NCBI GenBank assembly: GCA_934636265.1 | Contig: CAKUAD010000005.1 | Location: 1-64,000, forward strand | From: an uncultured Flavobacterium sp. | GTDB taxonomy: Bacteria > Bacteroidota > Bacteroidia > Flavobacteriales > Flavobacteriaceae | Length of the DNA: 64,000 nucleotides | Direction of reading: 5' to 3' | Shown here: in pieces, positions 31,084 to 41,384 of the stretch | How the letters are laid out: each line of letters begins with the position of its first letter | How positions within the stretch are numbered: position 1 is the stretch's first letter | Notes under the pieces: model-generated | The model's input: only the letters and a program-made list of their open reading frames with translations | Told to the model about the DNA's origin: nothing | Database searches by the model: none | Made by a program: the position numbers and the translations under genes

Positions 31084-33912
31084 ATGCATACAGAAGATAC
31101 CATTGAAGTATTGGGCGCCCGCGTCCATAACCTGAAAAACATCGACGTTACCTTGCCCCGGGAAAAACTAGTAGTCATTACCGGACTGTCGGGATCGGGC
31201 AAGTCATCACTGGCGTTTGACACGATTTATGCCGAAGGGCAACGCCGGTACATCGAGACGTTTTCGGCCTACGCACGACAGTTTTTAGGTGGACTGGAGC
31301 GGCCGGATGTCGACAAGATTGACGGATTGTCGCCCGTGATCGCCATCGAGCAAAAAACCACCAGCAAAAGTCCGCGCTCAACCGTGGGCACCATCACTGA
31401 AATATACGACTTTTTGAGGCTATTGTTTGCCCGTGGCGGCGAGGCCTTCAGCTACGTTACCGGCGAAAAGATGGTGAGTTACAGCGATGAACAAATCCGC
31501 GAACTTATTCACCAGCAGTTTGACGGCCGCAGGGTAAACATCCTCGCACCGGTTGTCCGCGCCCGCAAAGGACATTACGGCGAATTGTTTGCGCAGATCG
31601 CCAAGCAGGGATTCTTAAAAGTGCGCGTCAATGGCGAAATCCGTGAGATCACACCCGGGATGAAACTTGATCGCTACAAAACCCACGACATTGAAATCGT
31701 CATCGACCGCATGCTGATTGACGCGTCGCCCGAAACCGACAAACGCCTGGAAGAAAGCATCAAAACCGCCATGAATCACGGTGACGGCATCATGATGCTG
31801 CTCGATCAGGATTTGGGAACGGTAAGGTTTTTCAGCCGCGATTTGATGTGTCCTACCTCTGGCATCTCCTACCCCAATCCGGAACCCAACAACTTTTCGT
31901 TCAACTCGCCCAAAGGCGCGTGCCCCAAATGCAACGGACTGGGAACGGTCAACCAGATCAACCTTAAAAAAATCATCCCGAATCCAAAACTGTCGATCAA
32001 GACAGGTGGATTTGCGCCGCTGGGTGAATACAAAAACTCCTGGATTTTCAAGCAACTGGAAGTCATCGGGCAAAAGTTTGGCTTTAAGCTCACCGATCCG
32101 ATCGAGAAAATTTCAGACGAAGCCATGGAAGTCATCCTCTACGGAGGCAAGGAACAGTTTGACGTCAAAAGCAAGGAACTTGGCGTCACCAAAAATTACA
32201 AGATTGAATTTGAAGGCATTTCCAGCTTTATACTTAATCAATTTGAAGAAACCGAATCGACCTCGATAAAACGCTGGGCCAAGGATTTTATGGACGATGT
32301 GCCCTGCCCGGAATGCGAAGGAACAAGACTTAAAAAAGAGGCGCTCTACTTTAGGATCGACGGGAAAAACATCGCCGAATTATCTGACATGGACATCGCC
32401 GACCTGAGCGCATGGTTTGACGGCCTTCCCGAAAAACTCTCGGAAAAGCAAGCCATTATCGCTACCGAAATTATCAAGGAAATCCGCGACCGGCTGCACT
32501 TTTTGGTCAATGTTGGGCTCGAATACCTGGCGCTCTCTCGCGGCAGCAAAACCCTGTCGGGCGGCGAGGCGCAACGCATCAGGCTTGCCACGCAAATCGG
32601 ATCGCAACTCGTTGGTGTCTTGTACATTCTGGACGAACCTAGCATCGGGCTTCACCAGCGCGACAACGAAAAACTCATCACCTCGCTCGAGCAACTGCGG
32701 GACATCGGCAACTCGGTTTTAGTGGTCGAACACGACAAGGACATGATCGAACGCGCTGATTTTGTAGTCGACATTGGTCCGGCAGCCGGAAAACACGGCG
32801 GTGAAATCGTCAGCGTGGGAACGCCGCAGGAAACGCTGATGCACGACACGCTCACCGCACAATATCTAAACGGCCAGCGCGTCATCCCCATTCCGGAAAA
32901 GCGCCGGAAAGGCAACGGCAAGTTTTTGACCCTTAAGGGCGCGCGCGGAAACAACCTGAAAAACGTATCAGTCGATATTCCGCTAGGCAAACTGGTATGC
33001 GTTACCGGCGTGTCGGGAAGCGGAAAAAGCACGCTGATCAACGAAACACTCTATCCTATACTGAACGCCCATTTTTTTAATGGCGTCAAAAAACCGGCAC
33101 CCTACGACAAAATCACGGGACTCGAACACCTGGACAAAGTTATCGACATCGACCAAAGCCCGATTGGCCGAACGCCGCGGTCAAATCCGGCAACGTATAC
33201 TGATGTATTCTCGGAAATCCGGAATCTTTTTGCCATGACGACCGAGAGCCAGATTCGCGGATACAAGGCCGGACGTTTTAGCTTTAACGTCAAGGGCGGC
33301 CGCTGTGAAACCTGCGAGGGAAGCGGTGTGCGCACCATCGAGATGAACTTTTTACCCGATGTTTACGTAGAATGCGAAACCTGTCAGGGCAAGCGATTCA
33401 ACCGCGAAACGCTGGAAATACGATACAAGGGCAAGAACATCTCGGACGTGCTGAACATGACGGTTGACGAGGCGGTTCCGTTTTTTGAGAATTTGCCCAA
33501 AATCTATCGCAAGGTCAAGACTATTCAGGATGTCGGGCTGGGTTACATCACACTCGGCCAGCAAAGCACGACGCTGTCGGGTGGCGAGGCGCAGCGCGTC
33601 AAACTGGCTACCGAACTTTCTAAAAAAGACACGGGAAATACGTTTTACATCCTGGACGAACCCACGACCGGCCTGCACTTTGAGGACATCCGCGTCCTGA
33701 TGGAAGTCATAAACAAACTAGTGGACAAGGGCAACTCGGTACTGATCATCGAGCACAACATGGACGTCATTAAACTGGCGGACTACGTCATCGACATGGG
33801 ATATGAAGGCGGAAAAGGCGGTGGTGTCGTGGTGGCCAAGGGAACGCCAGAGGAAATAGCCAAAGACAAAAAGAGCCATACCGCGCGATTCCTGAAGGCC
33901 GAACTTGGTTGA
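31084..33912 (+). CDS. uvrA: Excinuclease ABC subunit A
   Basis: UvrA finds bulky DNA lesions and loads UvrB in nucleotide excision repair. The 942-residue protein has two ABC ATPases: Walker A GLSGSGKS near residue 37 and GVSGSGKS near 640; signatures LSGGEAQRI and LSGGEAQRV; Walker [11 protein letters not shown] and [10 protein letters not shown]. Zinc modules show as [20 protein letters not shown] and CETCEGSG...CETCQG. Length and domain order are standard. ATG 31084 is chosen because [16 protein letters not shown] is the conserved start and the earlier TTG lies inside the promoter box. Confidence 0.97.
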   Translation: MHTEDTIEVLGARVHNLKNIDVTLPREKLVVITGLSGSGKSSLAFDTIYAEGQRRYIETFSAYARQFLGGLERPDVDKIDGLSPVIAIEQKTTSKSPRSTVGTITEIYDFLRLLFARGGEAFSYVTGEKMVSYSDEQIRELIHQQFDGRRVNILAPVVRARKGHYGELFAQIAKQGFLKVRVNGEIREITPGMKLDRYKTHDIEIVIDRMLIDASPETDKRLEESIKTAMNHGDGIMMLLDQDLGTVRFFSRDLMCPTSGISYPNPEPNNFSFNSPKGACPKCNGLGTVNQINLKKIIPNPKLSIKTGGFAPLGEYKNSWIFKQLEVIGQKFGFKLTDPIEKISDEAMEVILYGGKEQFDVKSKELGVTKNYKIEFEGISSFILNQFEETESTSIKRWAKDFMDDVPCPECEGTRLKKEALYFRIDGKNIAELSDMDIADLSAWFDGLPEKLSEKQAIIATEIIKEIRDRLHFLVNVGLEYLALSRGSKTLSGGEAQRIRLATQIGSQLVGVLYILDEPSIGLHQRDNEKLITSLEQLRDIGNSVLVVEHDKDMIERADFVVDIGPAAGKHGGEIVSVGTPQETLMHDTLTAQYLNGQRVIPIPEKRRKGNGKFLTLKGARGNNLKNVSVDIPLGKLVCVTGVSGSGKSTLINETLYPILNAHFFNGVKKPAPYDKITGLEHLDKVIDIDQSPIGRTPRSNPATYTDVFSEIRNLFAMTTESQIRGYKAGRFSFNVKGGRCETCEGSGVRTIEMNFLPDVYVECETCQGKRFNRETLEIRYKGKNISDVLNMTVDEAVPFFENLPKIYRKVKTIQDVGLGYITLGQQSTTLSGGEAQRVKLATELSKKDTGNTFYILDEPTTGLHFEDIRVLMEVINKLVDKGNSVLIIEHNMDVIKLADYVIDMGYEGGKGGGVVVAKGTPEEIAKDKKSHTARFLKAELG

Positions 33913-34050
33913 CTTGGCGAAAATAAATTTCGGCCGGCCATTTTGTAACCCAGTTGCTGTATCTTGCAACCCGAATGATTTTGCCACGGGCAATTTGAGT
34001 GTGAAGGGAAAATCACCCGTCTATTTACCGACGGTAGGTTGCCCGGAATG

Positions 34051-34132
34051 CCCTAGCCCGGATGGAAGCGGCATCCTTTTGCCACGCAGCACAAGTGGCA
34101 AAAGATAAAGCGGACAGCCGGAAAGAGCTCCT
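34051..34132 (+). ncRNA. Structured flavobacterial intergenic element (possibly Flavo-1-type RNA)
   Basis: CCTAGCCCGGAT... opens the element. A 10-bp stem CTTTTGCCAC (34076-34085) / GTGGCAAAAG (34095-34104) with 9-nt loop follows, then CGGACAGCCGGAAAGAGCTCC. The order 'agccCGGATgGAAGCGGCATCCTTTTG - hairpin - caaaAGATaaAGCGGAcAGCCGGaaa-AGCTCC' is one I recall as repeated many times downstream of genes in flavobacterial genomes. The name Flavo-1 is tentative. It lies in the 263-bp gap after uvrA; the remaining bases show nothing else clear. Confidence 0.55.
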
Positions 34133-34175
34133 AAAAAATATTAATGTTGATTGTATTTAAACTAATTTTTTTTCG

Positions 34176-34904
34176 ATGAGATTGGAAGATTTTGATAACG
34201 AAGAGGATAAGGCCATTCAGGACAAGCTTAAGCAAAAGCCGTGGCATGAGATACGCACCAACGATTCATGGGCGATCTTCAAGATTATGTCGGAGTTTGT
34301 CAACGGATATGAAACCATGGGCAGGATTGGGCCTTGCGTCTCGATTTTTGGATCGGCGCGAACCAAGCCCAACGATAAATACTACCAACTGGCCGAGAAA
34401 ATCGCCTACAAGATATCAAAGGCCGGCTATGGTGTGATTACCGGTGGCGGCCCGGGCATTATGGAGGCGGGCAACAAAGGCGCGCACCTGGGCGGTGGAA
34501 CGTCGGTTGGCTTGAACATCGAACTCCCTTTTGAACAGCATTTCAACCCTTATATCGACAAGGACAAGAACCTCAATTTTGATTACTTTTTCGTGCGGAA
34601 GGTGATGTTCGTAAAATACGCCCAGGGTTTTGTCATCATGCCCGGCGGATTTGGAACGCTCGACGAAATGTTTGAGGCTTTGACGCTGATTCAGACCAAG
34701 AAAATCGCCAAGTTCCCGATCATCCTGGTAGGAAGCGACTTTTGGTCGGGACTGATTGACTGGATCGAGAAAGTCCTGATTGAAAAGCACGCCAATGCCA
34801 ATCCGGATGATTTGAAACTTTTCCGCGTGGTAGACACCGAGGACGAAGTGGTGGAAGTGCTCGACAATTTCTACAAAAAATACTCGCTCAGCCCCAATTT
34901 CTAA
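34176..34904 (+). CDS. LOG-family (TIGR00730) nucleoside monophosphate phosphoribohydrolase
   Basis: A 242-residue Rossmann-like protein with the family signatures GGGPGIMEAGNKGA (about 88-101) and PGGFGTLDEMFEAL (PGGxGTxxE, about 152-165). LOG proteins cleave nucleoside 5'-monophosphates (AMP or cytokinin nucleotides) to base plus ribose 5-phosphate. The 40-residue N-terminal extension is usual in Bacteroidetes homologues. It stands downstream of the structured element and just upstream of an unrelated envelope protein gene. Confidence 0.88.
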   Translation: MRLEDFDNEEDKAIQDKLKQKPWHEIRTNDSWAIFKIMSEFVNGYETMGRIGPCVSIFGSARTKPNDKYYQLAEKIAYKISKAGYGVITGGGPGIMEAGNKGAHLGGGTSVGLNIELPFEQHFNPYIDKDKNLNFDYFFVRKVMFVKYAQGFVIMPGGFGTLDEMFEALTLIQTKKIAKFPIILVGSDFWSGLIDWIEKVLIEKHANANPDDLKLFRVVDTEDEVVEVLDNFYKKYSLSPNF

Positions 34905-34950
34905 ACGCACCTTTTGGTTTAAGGTTGCATCTAAACGCAAAAGTTTGTTT

Positions 34951-37731
34951 GTGCATCGCCCGTTGTTTATTGCGATTGTGTTGTTTTCGGTGCTTGCCGG
35001 AGCGCAGCATCGCGTAACCATACGAGCGCAATACGACGCGGAATGCCACACTTTTGACGTTGACCAGCAGGTGGTGTTCAAAAACCAGTCGGCCGATACG
35101 CTGCGACAACTCATATTTAACGACTGGAACAATGCTTATTCGGCCAAGAAGACGCCGCTGGCCGAGCGATTTTCGGACGAGTTCAAACGAGCGTTTTACT
35201 ACGCCAAGGACGTGGAACGCGGCTACACGCAAGTGGTGCACATCCTTTGTGGCGGACGACCTCTGGAGTGGCGGCGTCCTGATGGGCATCCGGACCTGGT
35301 AAGCGTACTGACTGATGCCATCCGTCCGGGTGACTCCGCAGTGTTGCTGTTCCGGTATCAGATCAAACTTCCGCACAAAAGGTTTACGGGTTTTGGATAT
35401 GACGACGACGGATTTGTGGCGCGCGACGCCTTTTTGATGCCCGCGCTCTACCGCGACGGGTTTGTGCTTTACAGCAACGAGGATCTGGATGATGCCGCTC
35501 TGGCACTGGCTGATTACGACATCAGGATTTCAGTTCCACACGGATGGCGCGTCGAATCGGAACTGGACGTTACCAAGGACGGGGACAGTTTTGAATTGCG
35601 CAGGAAAAACGCTCCCGGATTTACGGTATACGGCACGCCGGGGCACGAGTTCCACAGTTTTAAAAACCAGCATACGGAGGTTCTCAACAACCTGCGGGAC
35701 AATCGGTTGGACGATATCAGCAAGGCTCTTGTGGTTGATCGGGTTGTGAATTTCACGCAGCAGATGTTTGGCCCGGCACCAAAAAAAGTAGTGGTCTCAC
35801 AAACTGATTATCAGCGAAATCCGTTTTACGGCTTAAACCAATTGCCGAGGTTCTTGAACACCTTTTCAGACGTTTTTGTCTACGAACTCAAATTCCTCAA
35901 AACCTATCTGAGCGCCTATCTCAAACAGGTGATCGCCGTAGATCCGCGCGCCGAAACCTGGATCAACGACGGACTGGAAACGTATGCGATGATGCGCTAC
36001 ATGGATGAGATTCACCCGGGCGCACTCATGACGGGAAGCCTTGGCAATGTCGGCATTCTCAAGAGCTACAACATTACCACCACCGATTTCAACTCGCAGT
36101 ACCGCTACCTCTACCTGCTCATGGCGCGTAAAAACCTCGATCAGGCGGTGGGCGATCCAAAGGATTCATTTGTCAAATTCAACGAACAGATTGCGTCAAA
36201 ATATCGGTCGGGCTTAAACTTTAAACACCTCTCGGAATACTGGGGCGGGAATGTGGCAAATGAGTCCCTGCGCGAATTTGCCCTGCAAAACTATGGCAAG
36301 TCAACCTCGGAAGCGGCTTTGCGAGAAGTGCTCGAAAAACGCGGGAACATTGACTGGTTTTTTGACACATCGGTTCACAGCCGACAACTTTTTGATTTCA
36401 AGATCACCGATGCCGTAAAAACAAAGGACAGCGTGGCCCTTACCATCCGCAACCGCACCGGCGCCAAGGTTCCCGTGCCACTTTACGGACTTCGTCAAAA
36501 AAATGTGGTGTTCAGGGAATGGCTTCCCGGATTCACGGGAGATACGCTGGTAAAGATTCCCGCCGACAGCCTGGACAAGGTTGTGCTTAACTACCGCAAC
36601 GAAATTCCTGAATACAACGAGCGCAACAATTTCAGGTCTCTCAAATCGCTGCGCATCGGCAACCGCCCGTTCAAGTTTGTACTGTTCAAGGATCTGGAAG
36701 ACCCATATTACAATCAAATCCTCTACGTCCCCACCCTCACCTATAACTTTTACGACGGCCTCACCCCCGGCCTGCGGTTTTACAACAAAACAATACTCGA
36801 GCGACCGTTTCAGTTTGATCTCAATCCTGCGTTTTCCAGCAAAACCCAGACGTTTGCCGGATCGGGGGCACTTATGGTCCAGCATTTTTACCGCGACCGA
36901 AACCTCTACAATGTGCGGTATTCGGTTTCGGCCAACTACTTTCACTACACGCCCGATGCCACCTATACACGCTTGGTTCCTACCATACAGATGCGTTTCA
37001 GGCCCGACGATTTGCGCGACAACCTCAAACAGGCGCTTACCCTGCGCCAAGTTACCGTCAGTCGCGAAACGACGGACTATCTGGTGACGGGAAATGCTGA
37101 AAATTACTCGGTGTTCAACGCCCGGTTCGGGTCGGTCAGGGACTTGCTCACCACGCGCCTCACCTACGGGCTGGATCTTCAAGTGGCCGGAAAATTTGGC
37201 AAGGCGTCGGGCGAGTTCCAGTGGCGAAAACTTTTTGAAGACAACCGTCAATTCACATTCCGGGTGTTTGCCGGCAGTTTTTTGTATAACACAACACAAT
37301 CGGATTTTTTCAATTTTGCCCTCGACCGTCCAACCGATTATCTTTTTGATTACAACTATTACGGCCGATCAGAAACCACGGGTTTTTTTAGTCAGCAATT
37401 GATTTTAGCCGAGGGCGGATTCAAATCCCGGCTCGATACGCCCATGGCCGACAGATGGCTCGCGACGACCAACGTAGGGATGGGCATCTGGAATTGGATT
37501 GAGGGTTACGTTGATGCGGGCTTTGTCAAAAATTCCGGAAGCGACGCGCAGTTTGTATATGGCAGCGGTATCCGCCTGAACCTATTGCAGGATTATTTTG
37601 AATTGTATCTGCCGGTGCACTCCTCAAACGGCTGGGAAATCAGCCAACCGCAATACGCCGAGCGCATCCGGTTTATCGTAACCTTTAGTCCCAATACCTT
37701 GGTGGGGTTGTTTACCCGAAGATGGTTTTAG
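34951..37731 (+). CDS. M1-peptidase-like protein without HExxH, fused to a probable outer-membrane barrel
   Basis: A ~926-residue envelope protein: signal peptide (PLFIAIVLFSVLAGAQ), an N-terminal region like M1 aminopeptidases (beta domain to about 210, then gluzincin-like part with ETWINDGLETYAMMRYMDE at about 335-353 resembling the W-x-N-E-G helix). No HExxH is present; the segment before it reads FVYELKFLKTYL, so zinc catalysis is unlikely. From about residue 560 there are alternating hydrophobic/aromatic strands and the chain ends RRWF with a terminal Phe, as in outer-membrane barrels. Start could be GTG 34951 or TTG 34945. Likely an outer-membrane assembly, scaffold or binding protein; activity unknown. 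Confidence 0.65.
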   Translation: MHRPLFIAIVLFSVLAGAQHRVTIRAQYDAECHTFDVDQQVVFKNQSADTLRQLIFNDWNNAYSAKKTPLAERFSDEFKRAFYYAKDVERGYTQVVHILCGGRPLEWRRPDGHPDLVSVLTDAIRPGDSAVLLFRYQIKLPHKRFTGFGYDDDGFVARDAFLMPALYRDGFVLYSNEDLDDAALALADYDIRISVPHGWRVESELDVTKDGDSFELRRKNAPGFTVYGTPGHEFHSFKNQHTEVLNNLRDNRLDDISKALVVDRVVNFTQQMFGPAPKKVVVSQTDYQRNPFYGLNQLPRFLNTFSDVFVYELKFLKTYLSAYLKQVIAVDPRAETWINDGLETYAMMRYMDEIHPGALMTGSLGNVGILKSYNITTTDFNSQYRYLYLLMARKNLDQAVGDPKDSFVKFNEQIASKYRSGLNFKHLSEYWGGNVANESLREFALQNYGKSTSEAALREVLEKRGNIDWFFDTSVHSRQLFDFKITDAVKTKDSVALTIRNRTGAKVPVPLYGLRQKNVVFREWLPGFTGDTLVKIPADSLDKVVLNYRNEIPEYNERNNFRSLKSLRIGNRPFKFVLFKDLEDPYYNQILYVPTLTYNFYDGLTPGLRFYNKTILERPFQFDLNPAFSSKTQTFAGSGALMVQHFYRDRNLYNVRYSVSANYFHYTPDATYTRLVPTIQMRFRPDDLRDNLKQALTLRQVTVSRETTDYLVTGNAENYSVFNARFGSVRDLLTTRLTYGLDLQVAGKFGKASGEFQWRKLFEDNRQFTFRVFAGSFLYNTTQSDFFNFALDRPTDYLFDYNYYGRSETTGFFSQQLILAEGGFKSRLDTPMADRWLATTNVGMGIWNWIEGYVDAGFVKNSGSDAQFVYGSGIRLNLLQDYFELYLPVHSSNGWEISQPQYAERIRFIVTFSPNTLVGLFTRRWF

Positions 37732-37786
37732 GCGTGGCTGGTTGCAGAATTTTAGTTAAATTTGTTTCCTTTCCAAGAAAAACTCA

Positions 37787-40177
37787 ATGACACAGGCAGA
37801 ATTAAACGCAGAACTTTCATTTGACGATTTTAAAGCCGAGGTCCTCAAGGATTACCGACTGGCCGTTACAAGCCGCGAATGCAGCCTTTTGGGGCGTCGC
37901 GAAGTGCTCACCGGAAAAGCCAAGTTTGGCATTTTTGGCGACGGGAAAGAGGTTCCGCAGCTGGCGATGGCCAAAGCCTTTAAAAACGGTGACTTTCGAT
38001 CAGGATACTATCGCGATCAAACCTTTATGATGGCCATCGGCAAGCTGACCATCCAGCAGTTTTTTGCCGGATTGTACGGCCACGCCGATATTGAACACGA
38101 CCCCATGTCGGGCGGGCGTCAGATGGGCGGACACTTTGCCACGCACAGCCTTAAGGAAGACGGTTCGTGGAAAGACCTGACCCTCCAGAAAAACTCCAGC
38201 GCCGACATATCACCTACCGCCGGCCAGATGCCGCGTCTTTTGGGCTTGGCTCAGGCGTCAAAAATTTACCGTGAAGTGCAGGGAATTCCCGGATCGACTA
38301 ATTTTTCGATTTACGGAAATGAAATTGCCTGGGGAACGATCGGGAATGCGAGTACGTCTGAAGGGTTGTTTTTTGAAACCATCAACGCTGCGGGAGTTTT
38401 GCAAGTGCCGATGGTCATCAGCGTTTGGGACGACGAATACGGAATTTCGGTACACGCACGGCACCAGACCACCAAGGAAAACATCTCTGAAATCTTAAAA
38501 GGACTTCAGCGCGACGAAAAGCATAAGGGTTACGAAGTACTCAAGGCGAAAGGCTGGGATTACGCCGAGCTGGTAGCCACCTATGAAAAAGCCTCACGGA
38601 TTGCACGCGAACAGCACGTTCCGGTTCTCATCCACGTCTATGAACTGACACAGCCGCAAGGACACTCCACTTCCGGATCGCACGAGCGCTACAAGAATGC
38701 CGAGCGTCTTGAATGGGAGGGCAATTTTGACTGTATCCGCCAAATGAGGGAATGGATGCTGGGCTTTGGGTTGGCAACGGCCGAAGTGCTAGACGAAATT
38801 GAAGCCGAGTGCAAAAAAGAAGTCCTCGAAGGAAAAAAAGCCGCCTGGACCGCTTTTATCACACCCATTAAAGAAGAACAGGCTGAAATCGTTTCGCTTT
38901 TACATTCGGTAGGCGGCGACAACAAAGTCTTTATTGATAAGATTGCCAATGATTTGGCCACCATCAAAGAACCGGGACGCAAAGACCTTTTGGTAGCGGC
39001 GCGCAAGGTGTTGCGGATGCAGCCAGGACACGCGGGTCTGTCGGCGTGGATTAAATCATATACAAAAAACGTCCAGCCCGCCTACAGTTCGCACCTGTTT
39101 TCACAATCGGCAAAAAATATCGCATCGGTTACCGCCGTTGCGCCAACTTACGATCCATCGGCTGAAGAAGTCGACGGACGCGTGGTGTTGCGCGACAATT
39201 TTGACGCCATCTTTGCCAAGCGACCTGAAGTCCTGATTTTTGGTGAAGATTCCGGAAACATTGGCGACGTAAACCAAGGCCTCGAAGGCCTGCAGGCCAA
39301 GTACGGCGAAAACCGTGTAGCCGATGCCGGAATTCGCGAGGCTACCATCCTGGGACAGGGAATCGGAATGGCTATGCGGGGCCTGCGCCCGATTGCTGAA
39401 ATCCAATATCTGGATTACCTGCTTTATGCGTTGCAAATCATGAGCGACGATCTGGCCACGCTACAATACCGCACCTGCGGCCGCCAAAAAGCACCGCTGA
39501 TTATCCGCACGCGCGGTCACCGACTGGAGGGCATCTGGCATTCGGGATCACCCATGGGGATGATCATCAATGCGATTCGCGGCATTCACGTACTGGTTCC
39601 GCGAAACATGACCAAGGCCGCAGGTTTTTACAATGCGCTTTTGGAAACCGATGAGCCTGCGCTGATTGTCGAATGTCTCAACGGATACCGCCTCAAGGAA
39701 AAATTGCCGACCAACCTGGGTGAATTCAAAACACCGATTGGCGAGGTTGAGGTAATCAAGGAGGGCTCTGATCTTACGGTGGTTTCCTACGGATCGACCT
39801 TACGACTGGTTGAACAGGCTGCTCGCGAGCTATTGGAAAAAGGCATCGATGTGGAAATTATCGACGCGCAATCGCTGCTGCCGTTTGACATCAAAAAGGA
39901 TGTGGTGAAAAGCGTTGCCAAAACCAACCGACTGCTGGTGGTGGACGAAGACGTTCCCGGAGGCGCATCGGCCTATCTGCTGCAGCAAATCCTGGAGGAA
40001 CAAAACGCCTACCAATACCTGGACAGCAAGCCCGAAACCCTGGCGGCCAAGGCTCACCGTCCGGCGTACGGAACCGATGGCGATTATTTTTCAAAACCGT
40101 CGGCCGAGGATATTTATGAAAGGATTTACGCCATCATGCAGGATGCGTATCCGGAAAAGTATCCGTCACTTTACTAA
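37787..40177 (+). CDS. 2-oxoacid dehydrogenase E1, fused alpha and beta subunits
   Basis: A 796-residue thiamine-diphosphate enzyme. The alpha half (about 1-430) holds QMPRLLGLAQASKIYRE and the ThDP/Mg segment GNASTSEGLFFETINAAG...VWDDEYGISV. The beta half (about 460-796) has VLIFGEDSG, PIAEIQYLDYLLYA and LVVDEDVPGGASAYLLQQ. It decarboxylates a 2-oxoacid and reductively acylates lipoyl-E2; branched-chain 2-oxoacids are the usual guess for this fused Bacteroidetes form, but pyruvate is possible. A TAAATTTG box lies at 37757-37764, and a terminator follows. Confidence 0.88.
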   Translation: MTQAELNAELSFDDFKAEVLKDYRLAVTSRECSLLGRREVLTGKAKFGIFGDGKEVPQLAMAKAFKNGDFRSGYYRDQTFMMAIGKLTIQQFFAGLYGHADIEHDPMSGGRQMGGHFATHSLKEDGSWKDLTLQKNSSADISPTAGQMPRLLGLAQASKIYREVQGIPGSTNFSIYGNEIAWGTIGNASTSEGLFFETINAAGVLQVPMVISVWDDEYGISVHARHQTTKENISEILKGLQRDEKHKGYEVLKAKGWDYAELVATYEKASRIAREQHVPVLIHVYELTQPQGHSTSGSHERYKNAERLEWEGNFDCIRQMREWMLGFGLATAEVLDEIEAECKKEVLEGKKAAWTAFITPIKEEQAEIVSLLHSVGGDNKVFIDKIANDLATIKEPGRKDLLVAARKVLRMQPGHAGLSAWIKSYTKNVQPAYSSHLFSQSAKNIASVTAVAPTYDPSAEEVDGRVVLRDNFDAIFAKRPEVLIFGEDSGNIGDVNQGLEGLQAKYGENRVADAGIREATILGQGIGMAMRGLRPIAEIQYLDYLLYALQIMSDDLATLQYRTCGRQKAPLIIRTRGHRLEGIWHSGSPMGMIINAIRGIHVLVPRNMTKAAGFYNALLETDEPALIVECLNGYRLKEKLPTNLGEFKTPIGEVEVIKEGSDLTVVSYGSTLRLVEQAARELLEKGIDVEIIDAQSLLPFDIKKDVVKSVAKTNRLLVVDEDVPGGASAYLLQQILEEQNAYQYLDSKPETLAAKAHRPAYGTDGDYFSKPSAEDIYERIYAIMQDAYPEKYPSLY

Positions 40178-40202
40178 TCCCAACGTCAACAATACGTTAA
40201 AG

Positions 40203-40226
40203 CCAACCCGCGAGGTTGGTTTTTTT
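40203..40226 (+). terminator. Rho-independent terminator after the E1 gene
   Basis: CCAACC (40203-40208) pairs with GGTTGG (40214-40219) around CGCGA and is followed by seven T residues. Confidence 0.8.
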
Positions 40227-40242
40227 GTAAATTAGAATATCT

Positions 40243-40899
40243 ATGAAATCTATTTTTGAATCCCTTGCTCCTGTTAGCGTCCTGGAGATTGACGGACGCT
40301 ATGCTCCCATTGACCTATCGGTACAAAACAACGAACTGTCCGGCAAAGAATCGGCGGCTGAAATGGAAGCTTATGTAAAGTTTCATCTTTTAAAACATCA
40401 CGCGGCTGTGGCTTGGGGCGGATATGGCGAAAAGCGCAATCTTTACAAACGCAGCGAATTGTTTGAAGACGAAGCACAATCCCGCGACACCCACCTGGGC
40501 ATTGACCTTTGGGCGCCTGCGGGAACTCCGGTGTTGGCGGCTTTGGATGGAACCGTCCACAGTTTTGACTACAACGCCGGGCTTGGAAATTACGGCCCGA
40601 CGATTATTCTGGAACACCAATTAAAGGGTGAAATGTTTTATACCTTGTACGGCCATTTGTCGGTAGAGAGCATTGCCGATCTGGAAATTGGCGATGAATT
40701 TCAAGCGGGCGACTGCCTGGGCGAATTGGGCGGTGCGTCGGTAAACGGAAATTATGCGCCGCACCTGCATTTTCAGATCATCCGCGACCTGGAAGATCAC
40801 CTTGGCGATTATCCCGGGGTTTGCGCATCGGCCGTTTGGCCACACTACCAAGAGAATTGTCCCAACCCCAACCTGCTCCTTAAAATTCAAACCTCATGA
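40243..40899 (+). CDS. M23-family metallopeptidase (LytM-like)
   Basis: A 218-residue peptidase of the LytM/M23 fold. Zinc ligands are in RDTHLGIDLWAPAGTPV (HxxxD) and APHLHFQI (HxH); the intervening GNYGPTIILEHQ and YTLYGHLS are typical. No signal peptide is seen, which is unusual for a peptidoglycan hydrolase; it may be cytoplasmic or exported otherwise. It overlaps the next lipoprotein gene by 4 nt. Confidence 0.85.
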   Translation: MKSIFESLAPVSVLEIDGRYAPIDLSVQNNELSGKESAAEMEAYVKFHLLKHHAAVAWGGYGEKRNLYKRSELFEDEAQSRDTHLGIDLWAPAGTPVLAALDGTVHSFDYNAGLGNYGPTIILEHQLKGEMFYTLYGHLSVESIADLEIGDEFQAGDCLGELGGASVNGNYAPHLHFQIIRDLEDHLGDYPGVCASAVWPHYQENCPNPNLLLKIQTS

Positions 40900-41378
40900 A
40901 AAGACTCCTCCTTTTTGCCTGCACGGTTTTGCTTGTGGCGGGCTGTAAATCCAAAAAGGCGACGACCCAGCCCAAACCTGAAAAGCCCGTCGAACTCAGG
41001 GTAAGCAGGTTAGCCGCCGATGACATTGACCAGCAGCAAAAAGACAAAGCCTATGAGATGGGACGCCGGGTGCTGATGGCCTGCAACACTTCGCGGTTTA
41101 AACCGTTTACGCCCGAGGAAGCCACACTTCAGGTACGCAAAAACGCCACCGAGCAACGCCTGACCAAAACCTGTCACAACTTTCAGCTTAAGTACGGCAC
41201 CTTTAAAGGCGTCAGGTTTATCGAGGCTTACAAAGACAAAACCACCAAGGAAACCATTTATCGCTACAAGGCTGACTACTCCAAAAAAATCGCCAACAAG
41301 GAACTTCGCGTCACCATGAATGAGAACAATCAGGTCTCAGCCATCAAGTCATTGGACTGGGTTGACGAATTTAAATGA
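40896..41378 (+). CDS. Small lipoprotein of unknown function
   Basis: A 160-residue protein with lipobox LVAGC (Cys17), a Lys/Pro-rich linker, then a helical segment (LAADDIDQQQKDKAYEMGRRVLMACNTSRF) and a beta-rich half with KGVRFIEAYKDKTTKETIYRYKADY. I do not recognise a domain. It is translationally coupled to the M23 peptidase and 6 nt from the SRPBCC gene. Confidence 0.7.
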   Translation: MKRLLLFACTVLLVAGCKSKKATTQPKPEKPVELRVSRLAADDIDQQQKDKAYEMGRRVLMACNTSRFKPFTPEEATLQVRKNATEQRLTKTCHNFQLKYGTFKGVRFIEAYKDKTTKETIYRYKADYSKKIANKELRVTMNENNQVSAIKSLDWVDEFK

Positions 41379-41384
41379 ACAAAC

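Noticed and set aside
33913..34175. Possible tRNA in the gap after uvrA
   Set aside because: The stem-loop there does not give a cloverleaf, has no T-arm GTTCGANTC-like block and fits the flavobacterial intergenic element instead.
36301..37299. Minus-strand frame of 332 codons inside the barrel-fusion gene
   Set aside because: Antisense to a well-supported gene; no signal peptide, motif or start context of its own.
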